From the NCBI RefSeq assembly GCF_014237875.1, contig NZ_JACJVJ010000001.1:236501-300500 (forward strand): a stretch of DNA of 64,000 bases, given 5' to 3'. This document shows positions 43,899-53,583 of the stretch, one piece after another. Origin of the DNA: Parasphingopyxis marina (GTDB taxonomy: Bacteria > Pseudomonadota > Alphaproteobacteria > Sphingomonadales > Sphingomonadaceae). The position numbers and the translations under genes were made by a program. The notes beneath the pieces were generated by a model. The model saw only the letters and a program-made list of their open reading frames with translations, was not told the DNA's origin and ran no database searches. Positions within the stretch are counted from its first letter, which is position 1. Each line of letters starts with the position of its first letter.

Positions 43899-46291
43899 AA
43901 TTCACCGTCTCCTGGCTCAAGGACCATCTCGACACCGATGCCGATCTCGATGGCATCCTCGACACGCTGACCGCGATCGGGCTCGAGGTCGAGGGCGTCG
44001 AAAATCCGGGCGAAAAGCTCGCCGATTTCAGAATCGCCAAGGTGATTTCGGCGGCCAAGCATCCCAATGCCGACAAGCTGCAATTGCTGACCGTCGATAC
44101 CGGCGAGGGCGATCCGGTGCAGGTGGTGTGCGGCGCGCCCAATGCGCGGGCCGGGATGACCGGCGTGTTCGCGGCGCCGGGCACCTATGTGCCGGGCATC
44201 GACATGACCCTGAAACCCGCCAAGATCCGCGACGTGGAAAGCTTCGGCATGATGTGTTCGGAGCGGGAGCTGGAACTGTCGGACGCGCATGAAGGGATCA
44301 TCGATCTCGGCGAAGATTCGGGCGCGGAAGTTGGCGAAGCTTATGCACACTGGGCAGGGCTCGACGATCCGGTAATCGACATCGCGATTACCCCCAACCG
44401 GCAGGATTGCATGGGGGTAAGGGGCGTGGCGCGGGATCTCGCGGCGGCCGGGCTCGGGACGCTGAAGCCCTTGCAAGTTCCTGACATCGAAGGGGAAGGC
44501 GCGGCCGATATTGCGATTCGCACCGACGACCCCGAAGGCTGCCCGGCCTTTTTCGGGCGCACGGTTTCAGGCGTGATGAACGGCGCCTCGCCGGCCTGGA
44601 TGCAGAAGCGCCTGCGCGCGATCGGGCAGAAGCCGATCTCCGCGCTGGTCGACATCACCAACTATATCATGATCGATCATGGCCGCCCGCTGCACGTCTA
44701 TGACCGCGCGAAACTCGGCGCGGCGCTGTTCGCCCGCCGCGCGAGCGATGGCGAAAATGTGCTCGCGCTCAATGGCAAAAGCTATCGCCTCGACGCGACG
44801 ATGACGGTGATCGCGGACGATGAAGGCGTCCACGATATCGGCGGCATCATGGGCGGCGAACATAGCTCGGTGCAGCCGGAAACCACGGAAATCGTGATCG
44901 AATGCGCTTATTTCGATCCCGAAACGATCGCGCTGACCGGCCAGCGGCTCGGCCTTGCCAGCGACGCCCGCACCCGCTTCGAACGCGGCGTCGATCCGGC
45001 GTTCCTCGACGACGGCCTCGCCATCGCGACGCAGATGGTTCTCGATATATGCGGCGGCAGCGCGAGCGAAGTCGTGCGCGCCGGCACCCCGCCCGAAGGC
45101 ACGAAGACGCTTCGCTACGACCCGCAACTTTGCGCAACCTTGGGCGGCCTCGACGTCCCCATCGACAGGCAGCGCGCATCGCTCGAATCCCTCGGCTTCA
45201 CCGTCGAGGGAGACGGGCCGTTCACCGTTACGGTGCCGAGCTGGCGCCGCGATATCGACGGCGCGCCCGATTTCGTCGAGGAAGTGCTGCGCCTCGAACG
45301 CTTCGATTCCATCCCCTCGGTCGCCCTGCCCCGCGCCGAAGGCGTGGCGAGACCGACCGCTTCGCCCGAACAGAAACGCGAACGCACGGTGCGCCGCGCC
45401 GCCGCCGCACGCGGGCTGAACGAAGCGGTAACCTGGAGCTTCATTTCGCAAGACGAAGCCGCGCTTTCGGGCGATAGTTCAGATTCGGGAGCGCCCTGGG
45501 CGCTCGCCAACCCGATCAGCGAAGAGATGAAGGTGATGCGCACCTCGATGATCCCGGGCCTCGCCGCTGCGGCCAAGCGCAACGCGGATCGCGGCGCCGC
45601 GTCCATCCAGCTGTTCGAGGTCGGCCGCCGCTATCTGGAGGATGCCGAACACCCGACGCTCGGCCTTATACTCGCCGGCGCGCGCAGCCCGCGCCACTGG
45701 CAGGGCGGCGGCGCGCCCTTCGATGCGTTCGACGCCAAGGCCGAGGCGCTGGCGATCCTCGACGCGGCCGGCGCGCCGGTCGACAAGCTGCAGCTGTTCG
45801 GCGAAACCTCCGGTCTTTATCATCCGGGCCGTTCGGGCCGGCTGTGCCTCGGGCCGAAAAACACGCTCGCCGAATTCGGCGAACTCCACCCGGCGACCCT
45901 GAAGGCGCTCGATCTCGACGGACCTGCCATGGCCGCCGAGATCTTCCTCGACGCGATCCCGATGCCCAAGGCGACAGGCGGCCATATGCGCGCGGCCTAT
46001 GCGCCGCCGGCGCTGCAGGCGGTGACCCGCGACTTCGCCTTCCTGATCGACGCCGACGCCCCGGCGGGAGACCTGCTGCGCGCGGTGAAGAATGCCGAGA
46101 AACAGCATCTGGCCGAAGCCCGCATTTTCGATATCTTCGAGGGCGAGCATGTGCCCGAGGGCAAGAAATCGGTCGCGATCGAGCTTACCCTCCAGCCCGG
46201 CGAGCGCAGCTTCACCGATGAGGAGCTAAAGGCGATTTCCGACACGGTGGTCGCCGCCGCGCAGAAAGCGGGAGGCGAACTCCGAGGATAA
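43895..46291 (+). CDS. pheT: phenylalanine--tRNA ligase, beta subunit
   Basis: A 798-residue beta subunit of normal length. An N-terminal tRNA-binding OB domain ([20 protein letters not shown]) is followed by the B3/B4 editing domain ([40 protein letters not shown]), the B5 domain, a catalytic-like core, and a C-terminal ferredoxin-like anticodon-binding domain ([20 protein letters not shown]). ATG 43895 overlaps the pheS stop, so the subunits are translationally coupled. Confidence 0.97.
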   Translation: MKFTVSWLKDHLDTDADLDGILDTLTAIGLEVEGVENPGEKLADFRIAKVISAAKHPNADKLQLLTVDTGEGDPVQVVCGAPNARAGMTGVFAAPGTYVPGIDMTLKPAKIRDVESFGMMCSERELELSDAHEGIIDLGEDSGAEVGEAYAHWAGLDDPVIDIAITPNRQDCMGVRGVARDLAAAGLGTLKPLQVPDIEGEGAADIAIRTDDPEGCPAFFGRTVSGVMNGASPAWMQKRLRAIGQKPISALVDITNYIMIDHGRPLHVYDRAKLGAALFARRASDGENVLALNGKSYRLDATMTVIADDEGVHDIGGIMGGEHSSVQPETTEIVIECAYFDPETIALTGQRLGLASDARTRFERGVDPAFLDDGLAIATQMVLDICGGSASEVVRAGTPPEGTKTLRYDPQLCATLGGLDVPIDRQRASLESLGFTVEGDGPFTVTVPSWRRDIDGAPDFVEEVLRLERFDSIPSVALPRAEGVARPTASPEQKRERTVRRAAAARGLNEAVTWSFISQDEAALSGDSSDSGAPWALANPISEEMKVMRTSMIPGLAAAAKRNADRGAASIQLFEVGRRYLEDAEHPTLGLILAGARSPRHWQGGGAPFDAFDAKAEALAILDAAGAPVDKLQLFGETSGLYHPGRSGRLCLGPKNTLAEFGELHPATLKALDLDGPAMAAEIFLDAIPMPKATGGHMRAAYAPPALQAVTRDFAFLIDADAPAGDLLRAVKNAEKQHLAEARIFDIFEGEHVPEGKKSVAIELTLQPGERSFTDEELKAISDTVVAAAQKAGGELRG

Positions 46292-46325
46292 TCCCGCCTT
46301 TGGGCCATAGGGTCGAGCGCCGCGG

Positions 46326-47591
46326 ATGAGACAGCCCAAGATTCTCACCACGATGCGCGATTACAGCTGGGCCTTGCTGCGCGCCGACGTCATGGCCGGA
46401 GCGACCGTTGCGATGGTCGCCCTGCCGCTGAGCCTTGCCATCGCCATCGCCTCGGGCGCGGACCCCGCCGCCGGGCTCGTCACCGCGATTGTCGGCGGTT
46501 TCTTCATCTCGCTGCTCGGCGGCAGCCGGGTACAGATCGGCGGGCCGACCGGCGCCTTCATCGTCGTCGTCTTCGGGGTGATCGCCCATCATGGCTATGA
46601 CGGGCTCGTCCTCGCCACCCTGATGGCCGGGATCATCCTGCTCGTCGCCGGTTTCCTGCGCCTGGGCCGGATGATCGCCTTCGTACCGGAAGCGGTGGTC
46701 CATGGCTTCACCATCGGCATCGCGATCATCATAGCGGTCAGCCAGATCGCGGATTTCTTCGGGCTTTCCGCCGCCAACCTGCCGGCCGAATTTTTCGCGA
46801 AGATCGCGGCGCTCTGGGCGGCGCGCGGCACCGTATCGCTCCCCGCGCTCGCCGTGGCGGTGACAACGCTCACCCTGATCGTCGCGTTGCGCCGCTTCGC
46901 GCCCCGTTTTCCGGGGCTGATCGTCGCGGTCGCGGCAGGCTCAGCGCTGGTCCTGTGGGGCGGCCTTCCGGCGGACACCATCGCCTCGCGCTTCGGCGAA
47001 CTGCCCTCTACCCTGCCCGTGCCCGCCTTTCCCGAGATTACGGGCGCGCGGTTGCTGGAACTCTTCCCCTCGGCGCTGATCATCGCCTTCCTCGCCGGGG
47101 TCGAATCGCTGCTCTCGGCGATGGTCGCGGACCGGATGATCGGCACCAGCCACCGCTCCAATGCCGAGCTGATCGCGCAAGGGTCGGGCAATATCGCCTC
47201 CTCGCTGTTCGGCGGCCTGCCGGTGACCGGCGCCATCGCCCGCACCGCAACCAATATCCGCGCCGGCGGCAAGACGCCGATTGCAGGCATCGTCCATGCG
47301 CTGGTGATCCTGCTCGTCATGCTCGTCGCCGCGCCGCTGGCCGGCCATCTCGCCATGCCGGCCCTGGCCGCGCTGCTGATGATCACGGCGTGGAATATGA
47401 GCGAGCCATCGAAGTGGCGCGGCTTTGCCAGCCTGCCAGGCCGGGACCGGCTGCTGCTGCTGGTGACTTTGGTGCTGACGGTCGCCGTGGATCTGACCGT
47501 GGCGATCGGCGTCGGCGTTGCGCTCGGCATGGTCTTCAAGTTCCGCGACCGGAAGATCGAGCCCGAAGAGTGGGAAGCGCCGGAGCGGTGA
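46326..47591 (+). CDS. SulP-family inorganic anion transporter without STAS domain
   Basis: A 421-residue inner-membrane transporter with about twelve to fourteen helices. SulP landmarks: MAGATVAMVALPLSLAIAIA, GGPTGAFIVVVFGVIAHHG, FTIGIAIIIAVSQIADFFGL and LAGVESLLSAMVADRMIGTS, NAELIAQGSGNIASSLFGGL. The protein ends soon after the last helix, at FKFRDRKIEPEEWEAPER, so the usual cytosolic STAS domain (about 100-150 residues) is missing. Substrates of the family include sulfate, bicarbonate and organic acids; which applies here is unknown. Its stop overlaps the GNAT gene start. Confidence 0.88.
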   Translation: MRQPKILTTMRDYSWALLRADVMAGATVAMVALPLSLAIAIASGADPAAGLVTAIVGGFFISLLGGSRVQIGGPTGAFIVVVFGVIAHHGYDGLVLATLMAGIILLVAGFLRLGRMIAFVPEAVVHGFTIGIAIIIAVSQIADFFGLSAANLPAEFFAKIAALWAARGTVSLPALAVAVTTLTLIVALRRFAPRFPGLIVAVAAGSALVLWGGLPADTIASRFGELPSTLPVPAFPEITGARLLELFPSALIIAFLAGVESLLSAMVADRMIGTSHRSNAELIAQGSGNIASSLFGGLPVTGAIARTATNIRAGGKTPIAGIVHALVILLVMLVAAPLAGHLAMPALAALLMITAWNMSEPSKWRGFASLPGRDRLLLLVTLVLTVAVDLTVAIGVGVALGMVFKFRDRKIEPEEWEAPER

Positions 47592-48112
47592 CGGAGAACG
47601 GTGCGCCACCAAATGCCGTGCCGGGCATCCGCATCAGGACGGCCGAAACGCCGTCGGACATCGCGACGATTGCCGAACTGTTCCGCGCTTACGCGGCATC
47701 GCTGGATGTCGACCTCGACTATCAGGATTTCGCGTCCGAACTGGCCGGGCTTCCCGGTGCCTATTCGCGGCCGCGCGGCGCGCTCCTGCTTGCCGAAACC
47801 GAAGCCGGAACGCCGTCCGGCTGCGCGGCCCTGCGGCCGCTTCGCGACGAGGGATGCTGCGAAATGAAGCGGCTTTACGTCGTACCCGAAAGCCGCGGCA
47901 CGGGGCTCGGCCGAAACCTTATGGCGCATATCGTCGAAACCGCGCGGACCATCGGATACCGGGAAATGCGGCTGGACACGCTTTCCTCGATGGTGGCCGC
48001 GCAGGCCATGTACCGGGACGCCGGCTTCAAGCCTTGCGAGCCCTATTATGCCGGGGCGCCGCCGGGGACCGTTTTTCTCTCCTTGCGGCTTGGCGGGACG
48101 GCCGACGCCTGA
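47588..48112 (+). CDS. GNAT-family N-acetyltransferase
   Basis: A 174-residue acetyltransferase. GTG 47588 overlaps the SulP stop (GTGA) and begins VTENGAPPNAVPG, a coupled start. The acetyl-CoA loop is in MKRLYVVPESRGTGLGRNLM, followed by the GNAT helix and MRLDTLSSMVAAQAMYRDAG, a typical motif B region. The substrate is unknown. It converges on metW with eight bases between. Confidence 0.85.
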   Translation: MTENGAPPNAVPGIRIRTAETPSDIATIAELFRAYAASLDVDLDYQDFASELAGLPGAYSRPRGALLLAETEAGTPSGCAALRPLRDEGCCEMKRLYVVPESRGTGLGRNLMAHIVETARTIGYREMRLDTLSSMVAAQAMYRDAGFKPCEPYYAGAPPGTVFLSLRLGGTADA

Positions 48113-48120
48113 CGAGGGCC

Positions 48121-48711
48121 CTACCGGCCCAGCAGGAACACCGCCTGATCGGCCATCAGATTTGCCGCCGCGGCGCTGCGCTGCCGGTTGCCCGACAGAT
48201 ACCAGGCCTTTTCCACGGCAATCCCCTTGTCGCGGATCAGCGTGCGGAAATCGTGGATCGTGACATGGTGGATATTCTCGGTCTCGTACCAGTTGAGCGG
48301 CAGCGCGCCCGTCACGGGCATCCGCCCGCCGAACAGCAGCCCGGCCCGCACCCGCCAATAGGCGAAGTTCGGGAAGGAGACGAAGGCCTTGGGGGCGATG
48401 CGCAGCAATTCCTCGACGATCCGGTCGGGCGCGCGCGTCGTCTGCAACGTCTGGCTGAGGATGGCATAATCGAAGGCGGCGTCCGGATAGTCGGAAAGAT
48501 CGGTATCGGCATCGCCCTGCATCACCGAAAGCCCGCGCGCCATCGCGGTGGCGACCTGCGCGGCATCCAGCTCCACCCCGCGCGCGTCGATCCGTTTCGC
48601 ATCGCGCAGCGCGGCCATCAGATCGCCCTCGCCGCAGCCGATATCGAGCACGCGCACCCCTTCGGGCACATGGTTGGCGATGATTTCGAGATCGGGGCGA
48701 AGCGCGCTCAT
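48121..48711 (-). CDS. metW: methionine biosynthesis protein MetW
   Basis: A 196-residue SAM-methyltransferase-fold protein. The cofactor loop is VRVLDIGCGEGDLMAALRDA, and MetW signatures follow: QTLQTTRAPDRIVEELLRIA, SFPNFAYWRVRAGLLFGGRM, and NWYETENIHHVTIHDFR. MetW works with MetX, likely activating homoserine acyltransfer, in bacteria with the metXW pair. Its start overlaps the end of the GNAT gene that lies between it and metX. Confidence 0.94.
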   Translation of the reverse strand: MSALRPDLEIIANHVPEGVRVLDIGCGEGDLMAALRDAKRIDARGVELDAAQVATAMARGLSVMQGDADTDLSDYPDAAFDYAILSQTLQTTRAPDRIVEELLRIAPKAFVSFPNFAYWRVRAGLLFGGRMPVTGALPLNWYETENIHHVTIHDFRTLIRDKGIAVEKAWYLSGNRQRSAAAANLMADQAVFLLGR

Positions 48712-49139
48712 GCGGCAAAGGCCTCCGGATTGTCGTGCAGCATCAGCCGATCGGGATGCTCGGCCACGCGCCAGCCGAACTGTTCGTAAAGGCCGTGCGC
48801 ATCTTGGGTGAACAGCGCCCAGCGGCGCAACCCCTTCAGCCGTTCATCGGCATGGAGATGGGCGAGCATGGCTTTCGAAAGCCCCCGCCCGCGATGATCC
48901 TCCAGCACATAGACATCGGCGAGATAGGCGAAAGTCGCCCAGTCGGTAATCACCCGCGCCATCGCGACCTGATCCGAGCCGTGCCCGATCGCGACGCAAT
49001 GGCTGTTGGCGATGGCGCGCGCGACGATATCCGCCGATATCCCCGGCGACCAATAGGCGCGCGTCAGATAGGCATGGGCCGCGGCCGCATCGATCCGTGC
49101 CTGGTCATCGGTCAGGGTATAGCCCTCGGCCAGCATCAC
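48708..49139 (-). CDS. GNAT-family N-acetyltransferase between metX and metW
   Basis: A 143-residue acetyltransferase with the pattern [20 protein letters not shown] for acetyl-CoA binding, then [20 protein letters not shown] and [18 protein letters not shown], typical of small GNAT proteins. It overlaps metX by four bases upstream and metW by four bases downstream, so the three genes are one coupled unit. A role in methionine metabolism is inferred only from position. Confidence 0.88.
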   Translation of the reverse strand: MMLAEGYTLTDDQARIDAAAAHAYLTRAYWSPGISADIVARAIANSHCVAIGHGSDQVAMARVITDWATFAYLADVYVLEDHRGRGLSKAMLAHLHADERLKGLRRWALFTQDAHGLYEQFGWRVAEHPDRLMLHDNPEAFAA

Positions 49140-50269
49140 GCCCCCTCTCCCGCGCGCAGGAAGCCGTCCACCGTTGCGTTCAACTCCGGCACGTCGAGCA
49201 GGAAGGCGTCATGGCCGAACGGGCTGGAAAGCTCGACAAAGCTGACTTCGGCCCCCGCCGCGTTCAAGGCGCGGACGATGATCCGCGCTTCGGCGGTGGG
49301 ATAGAGCCAGTCGCTGTCGAAGCTGATCATGCAGAAGCGGGTGCGCGTTCCGGCAAAGGCGTTGGCAAGCAGGCCGCCATGTTCCTCGGCGAGATCGAAA
49401 TAATCCATCGCCCGGGTGATATAGAGATAGGAATTGGCGTCGAACCGGTCGACGAAGCTGATCCCCTGGTGGCGGAGATAGGATTCGATCTGGAAATCGG
49501 CATCGAAGCCGAAGCTTTTCGAATCGCGGGCCTGTAGCCGGCGCCCGAATTTCTCGGTCAGCCCCTCTTCGGAAAGATAGGTGATATGCGCGGCCATGCG
49601 GGCGACGGCGAGGCCCTTGGTGGGCGCATCGCCATTGGCGTAATAGTCTCCGCCATGCCAGTTGGGATCGGCCATGATCGCCTGACGGCCGACTTCGTGA
49701 AAGGCGATATTCTGGGCCGAATGGCGCGCGGCGGTGGCGATGGCAATCGCGCTCTTCACCCTTTCGGGATAGCAGGCCGCCCATTCGAGCACCTGCATCC
49801 CGCCCATCGATCCGCCGATCACCGCGGCGAGCGTCTCGATGCCGAGACGATCGAGCAGCATCGCCTGGGCGCGCACCATGTCGCGGATGGTGATGACCGG
49901 GAAGCGCATCGCATAGGGCTGGCCGTCCTCCGCCTCGCTCGCCGGACCGGAACTGCCCATGCAGCTGCCGAGCACATTGATGCAGATAACGAAATGGCGG
50001 GCGGGATCGATCGGCTTCCCCTCGCCCACCATCCTCGTCCACCAGCCCGGCTTGCCGGTCAGCGGATGGGCCGAGGCGACGAACTGGTCCAGAGTCAGCG
50101 CGTGGCAGATCAGGATCGCGTTGGATTTGTCTTCGTTCAGCTCGCCATAGGTTTCATAGGCGAAGTCGAGCGGCGCGAGGCTCGCCCCGCCATCGAGCGC
50201 GAGCGGGCCCGGCAAGGTCAGGGTGCGCGCGGCACCGAAAGGCGAAGTATCGTCGGCCATGGCCTCCAT
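49136..50269 (-). CDS. metX: homoserine O-acyltransferase
   Basis: A 377-residue alpha/beta-hydrolase-fold transferase starting methionine synthesis by acylating homoserine with acetyl- or succinyl-CoA. The nucleophile is in [15 protein letters not shown] (Ser 154). The acid lies in [11 protein letters not shown] and the His in [15 protein letters not shown]. An in-frame ATG at 50260 (MADDTSPFG) is an equally good start. Acetyl and succinyl donors cannot be told apart by family alone. Divergent from hisC; coupled to the downstream GNAT and metW. Confidence 0.95.
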   Translation of the reverse strand: MEAMADDTSPFGAARTLTLPGPLALDGGASLAPLDFAYETYGELNEDKSNAILICHALTLDQFVASAHPLTGKPGWWTRMVGEGKPIDPARHFVICINVLGSCMGSSGPASEAEDGQPYAMRFPVITIRDMVRAQAMLLDRLGIETLAAVIGGSMGGMQVLEWAACYPERVKSAIAIATAARHSAQNIAFHEVGRQAIMADPNWHGGDYYANGDAPTKGLAVARMAAHITYLSEEGLTEKFGRRLQARDSKSFGFDADFQIESYLRHQGISFVDRFDANSYLYITRAMDYFDLAEEHGGLLANAFAGTRTRFCMISFDSDWLYPTAEARIIVRALNAAGAEVSFVELSSPFGHDAFLLDVPELNATVDGFLRAGEGA

Positions 50270-50344
50270 TCCCGCAAGTCCAGCGGCGCTAGGGCCGGAA
50301 GGCGCGGCTTGTCAACGCGCGCGCGCTGTCGCAAGGGATCGCCC

Positions 50345-51457
50345 ATGACCGGACCGAACCCCAAGCTCAGGCCCAAGCCGTGGATCGACGCGATCACGCC
50401 CTATACACCCGGCAGTTCCAGGGGGCCGCGCGGCGAGGCGCTGACCAAGCTCTCCTCCAACGAAAACCCGCTCGGCACGAGCGAAAAGGCCGCCGAAGCG
50501 CTGGCGAACGCGAAGGGCCGGCTTTCCCGCTATCCCGACGGTGCGTCCGAAACATTGCGCGCGGCGATCGGCGAACGCTACGGGCTCGATCCCGCGCGGA
50601 TCGTCTGCGGCACCGGGTCCGACGAGATCCTGCACCTCGCCGCGGGCGCCTATGCCGGGGTCGGCGACGAAATCCTCTATTCGCGGTTCGGATTCTCGGT
50701 CTATCCGGCCGCCGCCCAAAGGGTCGGCGCGACGCCGGTGGAAGCGCCGGACACCGATTATGCGACCGATATCGACGCGCTGATCGCGGCGATCACGCCC
50801 AATACACGCGTCCTCTTTCTCGCCAACCCCAACAACCCGACCGGGACCTTCTGCGCGGCCGCCGATGTCGCGCGACTTCATGACGCCACGCCGCCCGATT
50901 GCCTGCTCGTCGTCGACCAGGCCTATGCCGAATATCTGGAGCCGGGCGAGGGGGACGGCGCGCTGGAACTGGCGCACGCCGCAGACAACATATTGATAAC
51001 ACGTACTTTTTCGAAGATTTACGGGCTCGCGGCGGAGCGGATCGGCTGGGCCTATGGCCCGCCGCCGGTGATCGAGGCGCTCAACCGCATCCGCGGGCCC
51101 TTCAACGTAACGACCGGCGGGCAGGAAGCGGCGATCGCGGCGCTCGGCGACCGGGAATTCATCGAAAAGAGCCGGCTGCACAACACGATGTGGCGCGCCT
51201 GGCTCGCCGAACGGATCGGCAAGCTCGGCAATGCCGGCCTGCGCGCGATTCCCTCCAAGGCCAATTTCCTGCTCGTCCTGTTCGAAGGCCCGCTTTCGGC
51301 CGAAGCCGCCTATGAAGGGCTGGTCGAGCGCGGCTATATCACCCGCTGGCTGCCCGGGCAGGAATTGCCGCACGGCCTGCGCATCTCGATCGGCACCGAA
51401 CAGGAAGTGCGCGGCCTCGCCGAAGCGCTGGAAGAGCTCGTCTCAGCCGCGCTCTAG
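50345..51457 (+). CDS. hisC: histidinol-phosphate aminotransferase
   Basis: A 370-residue class I/II PLP aminotransferase. Landmarks: KLSSNENPLGTSEKAAEAL, the cofactor segments CGTGSDEILHLAAGAYAGVG and FLANPNNPTGTF, DQAYAEYLEP, and the Schiff-base Lys 224 in RTFSKIYGLAAERIGWAYG. It converts imidazoleacetol phosphate to histidinol phosphate, and may also transaminate aromatic 2-oxo acids. With hisN it is the second histidine gene in the window. The 3' end overlaps the convergent plsC by 15 bases. Confidence 0.93.
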   Translation: MTGPNPKLRPKPWIDAITPYTPGSSRGPRGEALTKLSSNENPLGTSEKAAEALANAKGRLSRYPDGASETLRAAIGERYGLDPARIVCGTGSDEILHLAAGAYAGVGDEILYSRFGFSVYPAAAQRVGATPVEAPDTDYATDIDALIAAITPNTRVLFLANPNNPTGTFCAAADVARLHDATPPDCLLVVDQAYAEYLEPGEGDGALELAHAADNILITRTFSKIYGLAAERIGWAYGPPPVIEALNRIRGPFNVTTGGQEAAIAALGDREFIEKSRLHNTMWRAWLAERIGKLGNAGLRAIPSKANFLLVLFEGPLSAEAAYEGLVERGYITRWLPGQELPHGLRISIGTEQEVRGLAEALEELVSAAL

Positions 51458-52132
51458 CGTGTTGATCGCCTCATGGACCCGCCGCTCGATCTCCTCGCGG
51501 TCGAGCCCGGGCGGAATCGGATCGAAAAACCGGTAGGTGACGGTGCCCGGCCGCTTGATCCAGCTGTCGCGCGGCCAGACATGCCCGCTTTCCACCGCCA
51601 CCGGCACCACCGGCAGCCCGACCATCTTGTAGAGCCCGGCAAAGCCGGATTGCAGCGGTGGCGTGGTGCCCGGCCGCACGCGCGTGCCTTCGGGAAAGAT
51701 CACGATCGAGCGGCCGCTCGCCACCATGGCGCGCGTCCGCTTCAGCATCGCGCGCAGGGTTTTCGCCCCGCCCTTGCGATCGACCGAGATCCCGCCATAG
51801 CGATGGGCGAGCCAGCCCCAGGCGGGAATATCGGTGAGTTCCTTCTTCAGAACCGGCACCGGCGTATCGAGGCGATTGAGCAGATCGAGCGTTTCGAACA
51901 TCGCCTGGTGCTTGGCGGCGAAGAACACCTGCTCTTCGGGAATGACGCCCTCGACCCGCGTGCGAATGCCGAGGATCCAGCGCGCGCAATGCCCGTGAAA
52001 GGCGACCCAGGCATGGATCACCGCGTGCATGGGCCGCTCGCCGAGCACGGCGCCGATCAGCGCCGCCATCACGAACGGCACGGTTATTCCATAGAAAACG
52101 AGCGTATAGACGGCTGTCCGGAGTGCCGCCAT
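51443..52132 (-). CDS. plsC: 1-acyl-sn-glycerol-3-phosphate acyltransferase
   Basis: A 229-residue PlsC-type acyltransferase. An N-terminal membrane helix (LVFYGITVPFVMAALIGAVL) precedes the acyltransferase block. The catalytic motif KHQAMFETLD carries His-x4-Asp in slightly varied form, followed by SIVIFPEGTRVRPG and GLPVVPVAVESGHVW. It makes phosphatidate on the inner face of the inner membrane. It ends the ftsE-ftsX-ydcF-plsC row. The tail-to-tail overlap with hisC is 15 bases. Confidence 0.92.
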   Translation of the reverse strand: MAALRTAVYTLVFYGITVPFVMAALIGAVLGERPMHAVIHAWVAFHGHCARWILGIRTRVEGVIPEEQVFFAAKHQAMFETLDLLNRLDTPVPVLKKELTDIPAWGWLAHRYGGISVDRKGGAKTLRAMLKRTRAMVASGRSIVIFPEGTRVRPGTTPPLQSGFAGLYKMVGLPVVPVAVESGHVWPRDSWIKRPGTVTYRFFDPIPPGLDREEIERRVHEAINTLERG

Positions 52133-52136
52133 CGCG

Positions 52137-52667
52137 TCAAATGCCGATCAGCGCGCCGATCCGGCGCAGTAGATACTTGTTATATTCGAGAAACAGCTGG
52201 GTGAAGCTCGGCTCGCTCGCCACCGCATCGGTGATGAGGTCGACGCCGTCGTCCAGCTCGCGCGCCAGCTCGAAGCGCGCGCGCGGCATATGCCAGTCGG
52301 TGGTGACGAGGCGCACGCTGGTAAAGCGGTTTTCACGCATCCAGCGGGCGGCTTCGGCGCCGTTGCTGCGCGTATCGACCGCGTCCTGGCCCAGATCGAT
52401 GCAGCATTCGAACAGGTCTTCGGGCTCTCCGGTTTCCGCGGCGAGCTCGGCCGGGCGCACCGTGCGGTTGACGCCGGAGACCAGCATCCGTTCGGCATGG
52501 CCGTCCTTCAGCAGCGCGATTCCACGGTCGATGCGGTTCTCGCCGCCGGTCAGCACGATGATGGCATCGGTTTCCGACGGCGCCGCCGGGCCGGGCAGCA
52601 GGACGACAAAGGCCGCAAACCCGAGCGCCCACAGGAGCAGGATGGCAGCGAGAATACGGCGGATCAT
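52137..52667 (-). CDS. YdcF-family (DUF218) membrane protein
   Basis: A 176-residue protein: one N-terminal helix (ILAAILLLWALGFAAFVVLL), then the DUF218 fold with DAIIVLTGGENRIDRGIALL, ERMLVSGVNRTVRPAELAAE, and FTSVRLVTTDWHMPRARFEL. This family includes ElyC/SanA proteins with roles in envelope maintenance. It lies between ftsX and plsC with short gaps (22 and 4 bases), suggesting an envelope-related task. Confidence 0.88.
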   Translation of the reverse strand: MIRRILAAILLLWALGFAAFVVLLPGPAAPSETDAIIVLTGGENRIDRGIALLKDGHAERMLVSGVNRTVRPAELAAETGEPEDLFECCIDLGQDAVDTRSNGAEAARWMRENRFTSVRLVTTDWHMPRARFELARELDDGVDLITDAVASEPSFTQLFLEYNKYLLRRIGALIGI

Positions 52668-52689
52668 GGCGCGATTGTCATTATGGCGG

Positions 52690-53583
52690 TTACAGCATCT
52701 TCCGGAGCACGCCGATCACCGTAAAGCGCGCGACGAGCGTCGCCAACACCGCACCGGCGAGCGGCAGGACGAACAGGACGAGCCACGCCGTCCAGGGCAG
52801 CGAGGCCGAGCCGAGCAGTTCGGAGCCGACCGCGCCGATCCGCTGGCCGAGCAGCAGCAGCACGATCACCGCCGAAAGGAAGCCGACCGCCCCGCCGAAC
52901 AGCGCATCGAGAGCGATCCGCCGCTGGAAAAGCCGGGCAATCTGGATATCGGTCGCCCCCATCAGGTGGAGCACCTCGATCGTCGAGCGGTGGGTGTTGA
53001 GCGCGGCGCGCGCGGCGAGGATCACCGAGGCGGCCAGCGCACTGCCGATCAGGAGCACCAGCCCGAGCGCGAGCCAGCTCAGCGAACGGATCAGCCCGGC
53101 GAGCGGCGCGAGGAATTGCGCGTGATCGTCCACCCGCGCCGCCGGTGCGACGGCGGCGATATCCGCCTCCACCTCCCCGAGCTGCGCGTGCAGCGCTTCG
53201 CTGAGATCGGCATCGATCATCGTCGGCACCGGTATGCCCTCCTCCTCGGCCGCGGTGCCGAGAAAGGGTTCGATCAGCCGGTCGATCTCCTCGTCGGGCA
53301 CGCGCGCGACATGACTGACCCCGTCCATCGCGGCGAGCGCCGCCATCGCCGCGCGCGTCTGTTCCTCGCGCAGGTCCGGATTGGCCTCGACAATCTGGAC
53401 GGTGATCCGGTTGGCGATGCCGCCGGTCACATTGCGCGCGGCATTGGCGAGCGCAAGCCCGCTCGCCGCGGCAAGCACGGTGAGGAACATCATGATCGCG
53501 ATCACCCAGGGCATCGGCCCCGACAGCCGCCCTTCGGTCAGCAGCCGGCGTTCGGCGGGGGTGGCGGAAAAAGGAAAGATCAT
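52690..53583 (-). CDS. ftsX: cell division protein FtsX
   Basis: A 297-residue permease-like subunit. It has one N-terminal helix (WVIAIMMFLTVLAAASGLAL), a periplasmic domain (RITVQIVEANPDLREEQTRA), and three C-terminal helices. In E. coli FtsEX recruits and activates cell-wall amidases at the septum through EnvC. The start overlaps ftsE by four bases. Sequence is divergent, as usual for FtsX, but the position next to ftsE settles it. Confidence 0.92.
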   Translation of the reverse strand: MIFPFSATPAERRLLTEGRLSGPMPWVIAIMMFLTVLAAASGLALANAARNVTGGIANRITVQIVEANPDLREEQTRAAMAALAAMDGVSHVARVPDEEIDRLIEPFLGTAAEEEGIPVPTMIDADLSEALHAQLGEVEADIAAVAPAARVDDHAQFLAPLAGLIRSLSWLALGLVLLIGSALAASVILAARAALNTHRSTIEVLHLMGATDIQIARLFQRRIALDALFGGAVGFLSAVIVLLLLGQRIGAVGSELLGSASLPWTAWLVLFVLPLAGAVLATLVARFTVIGVLRKML

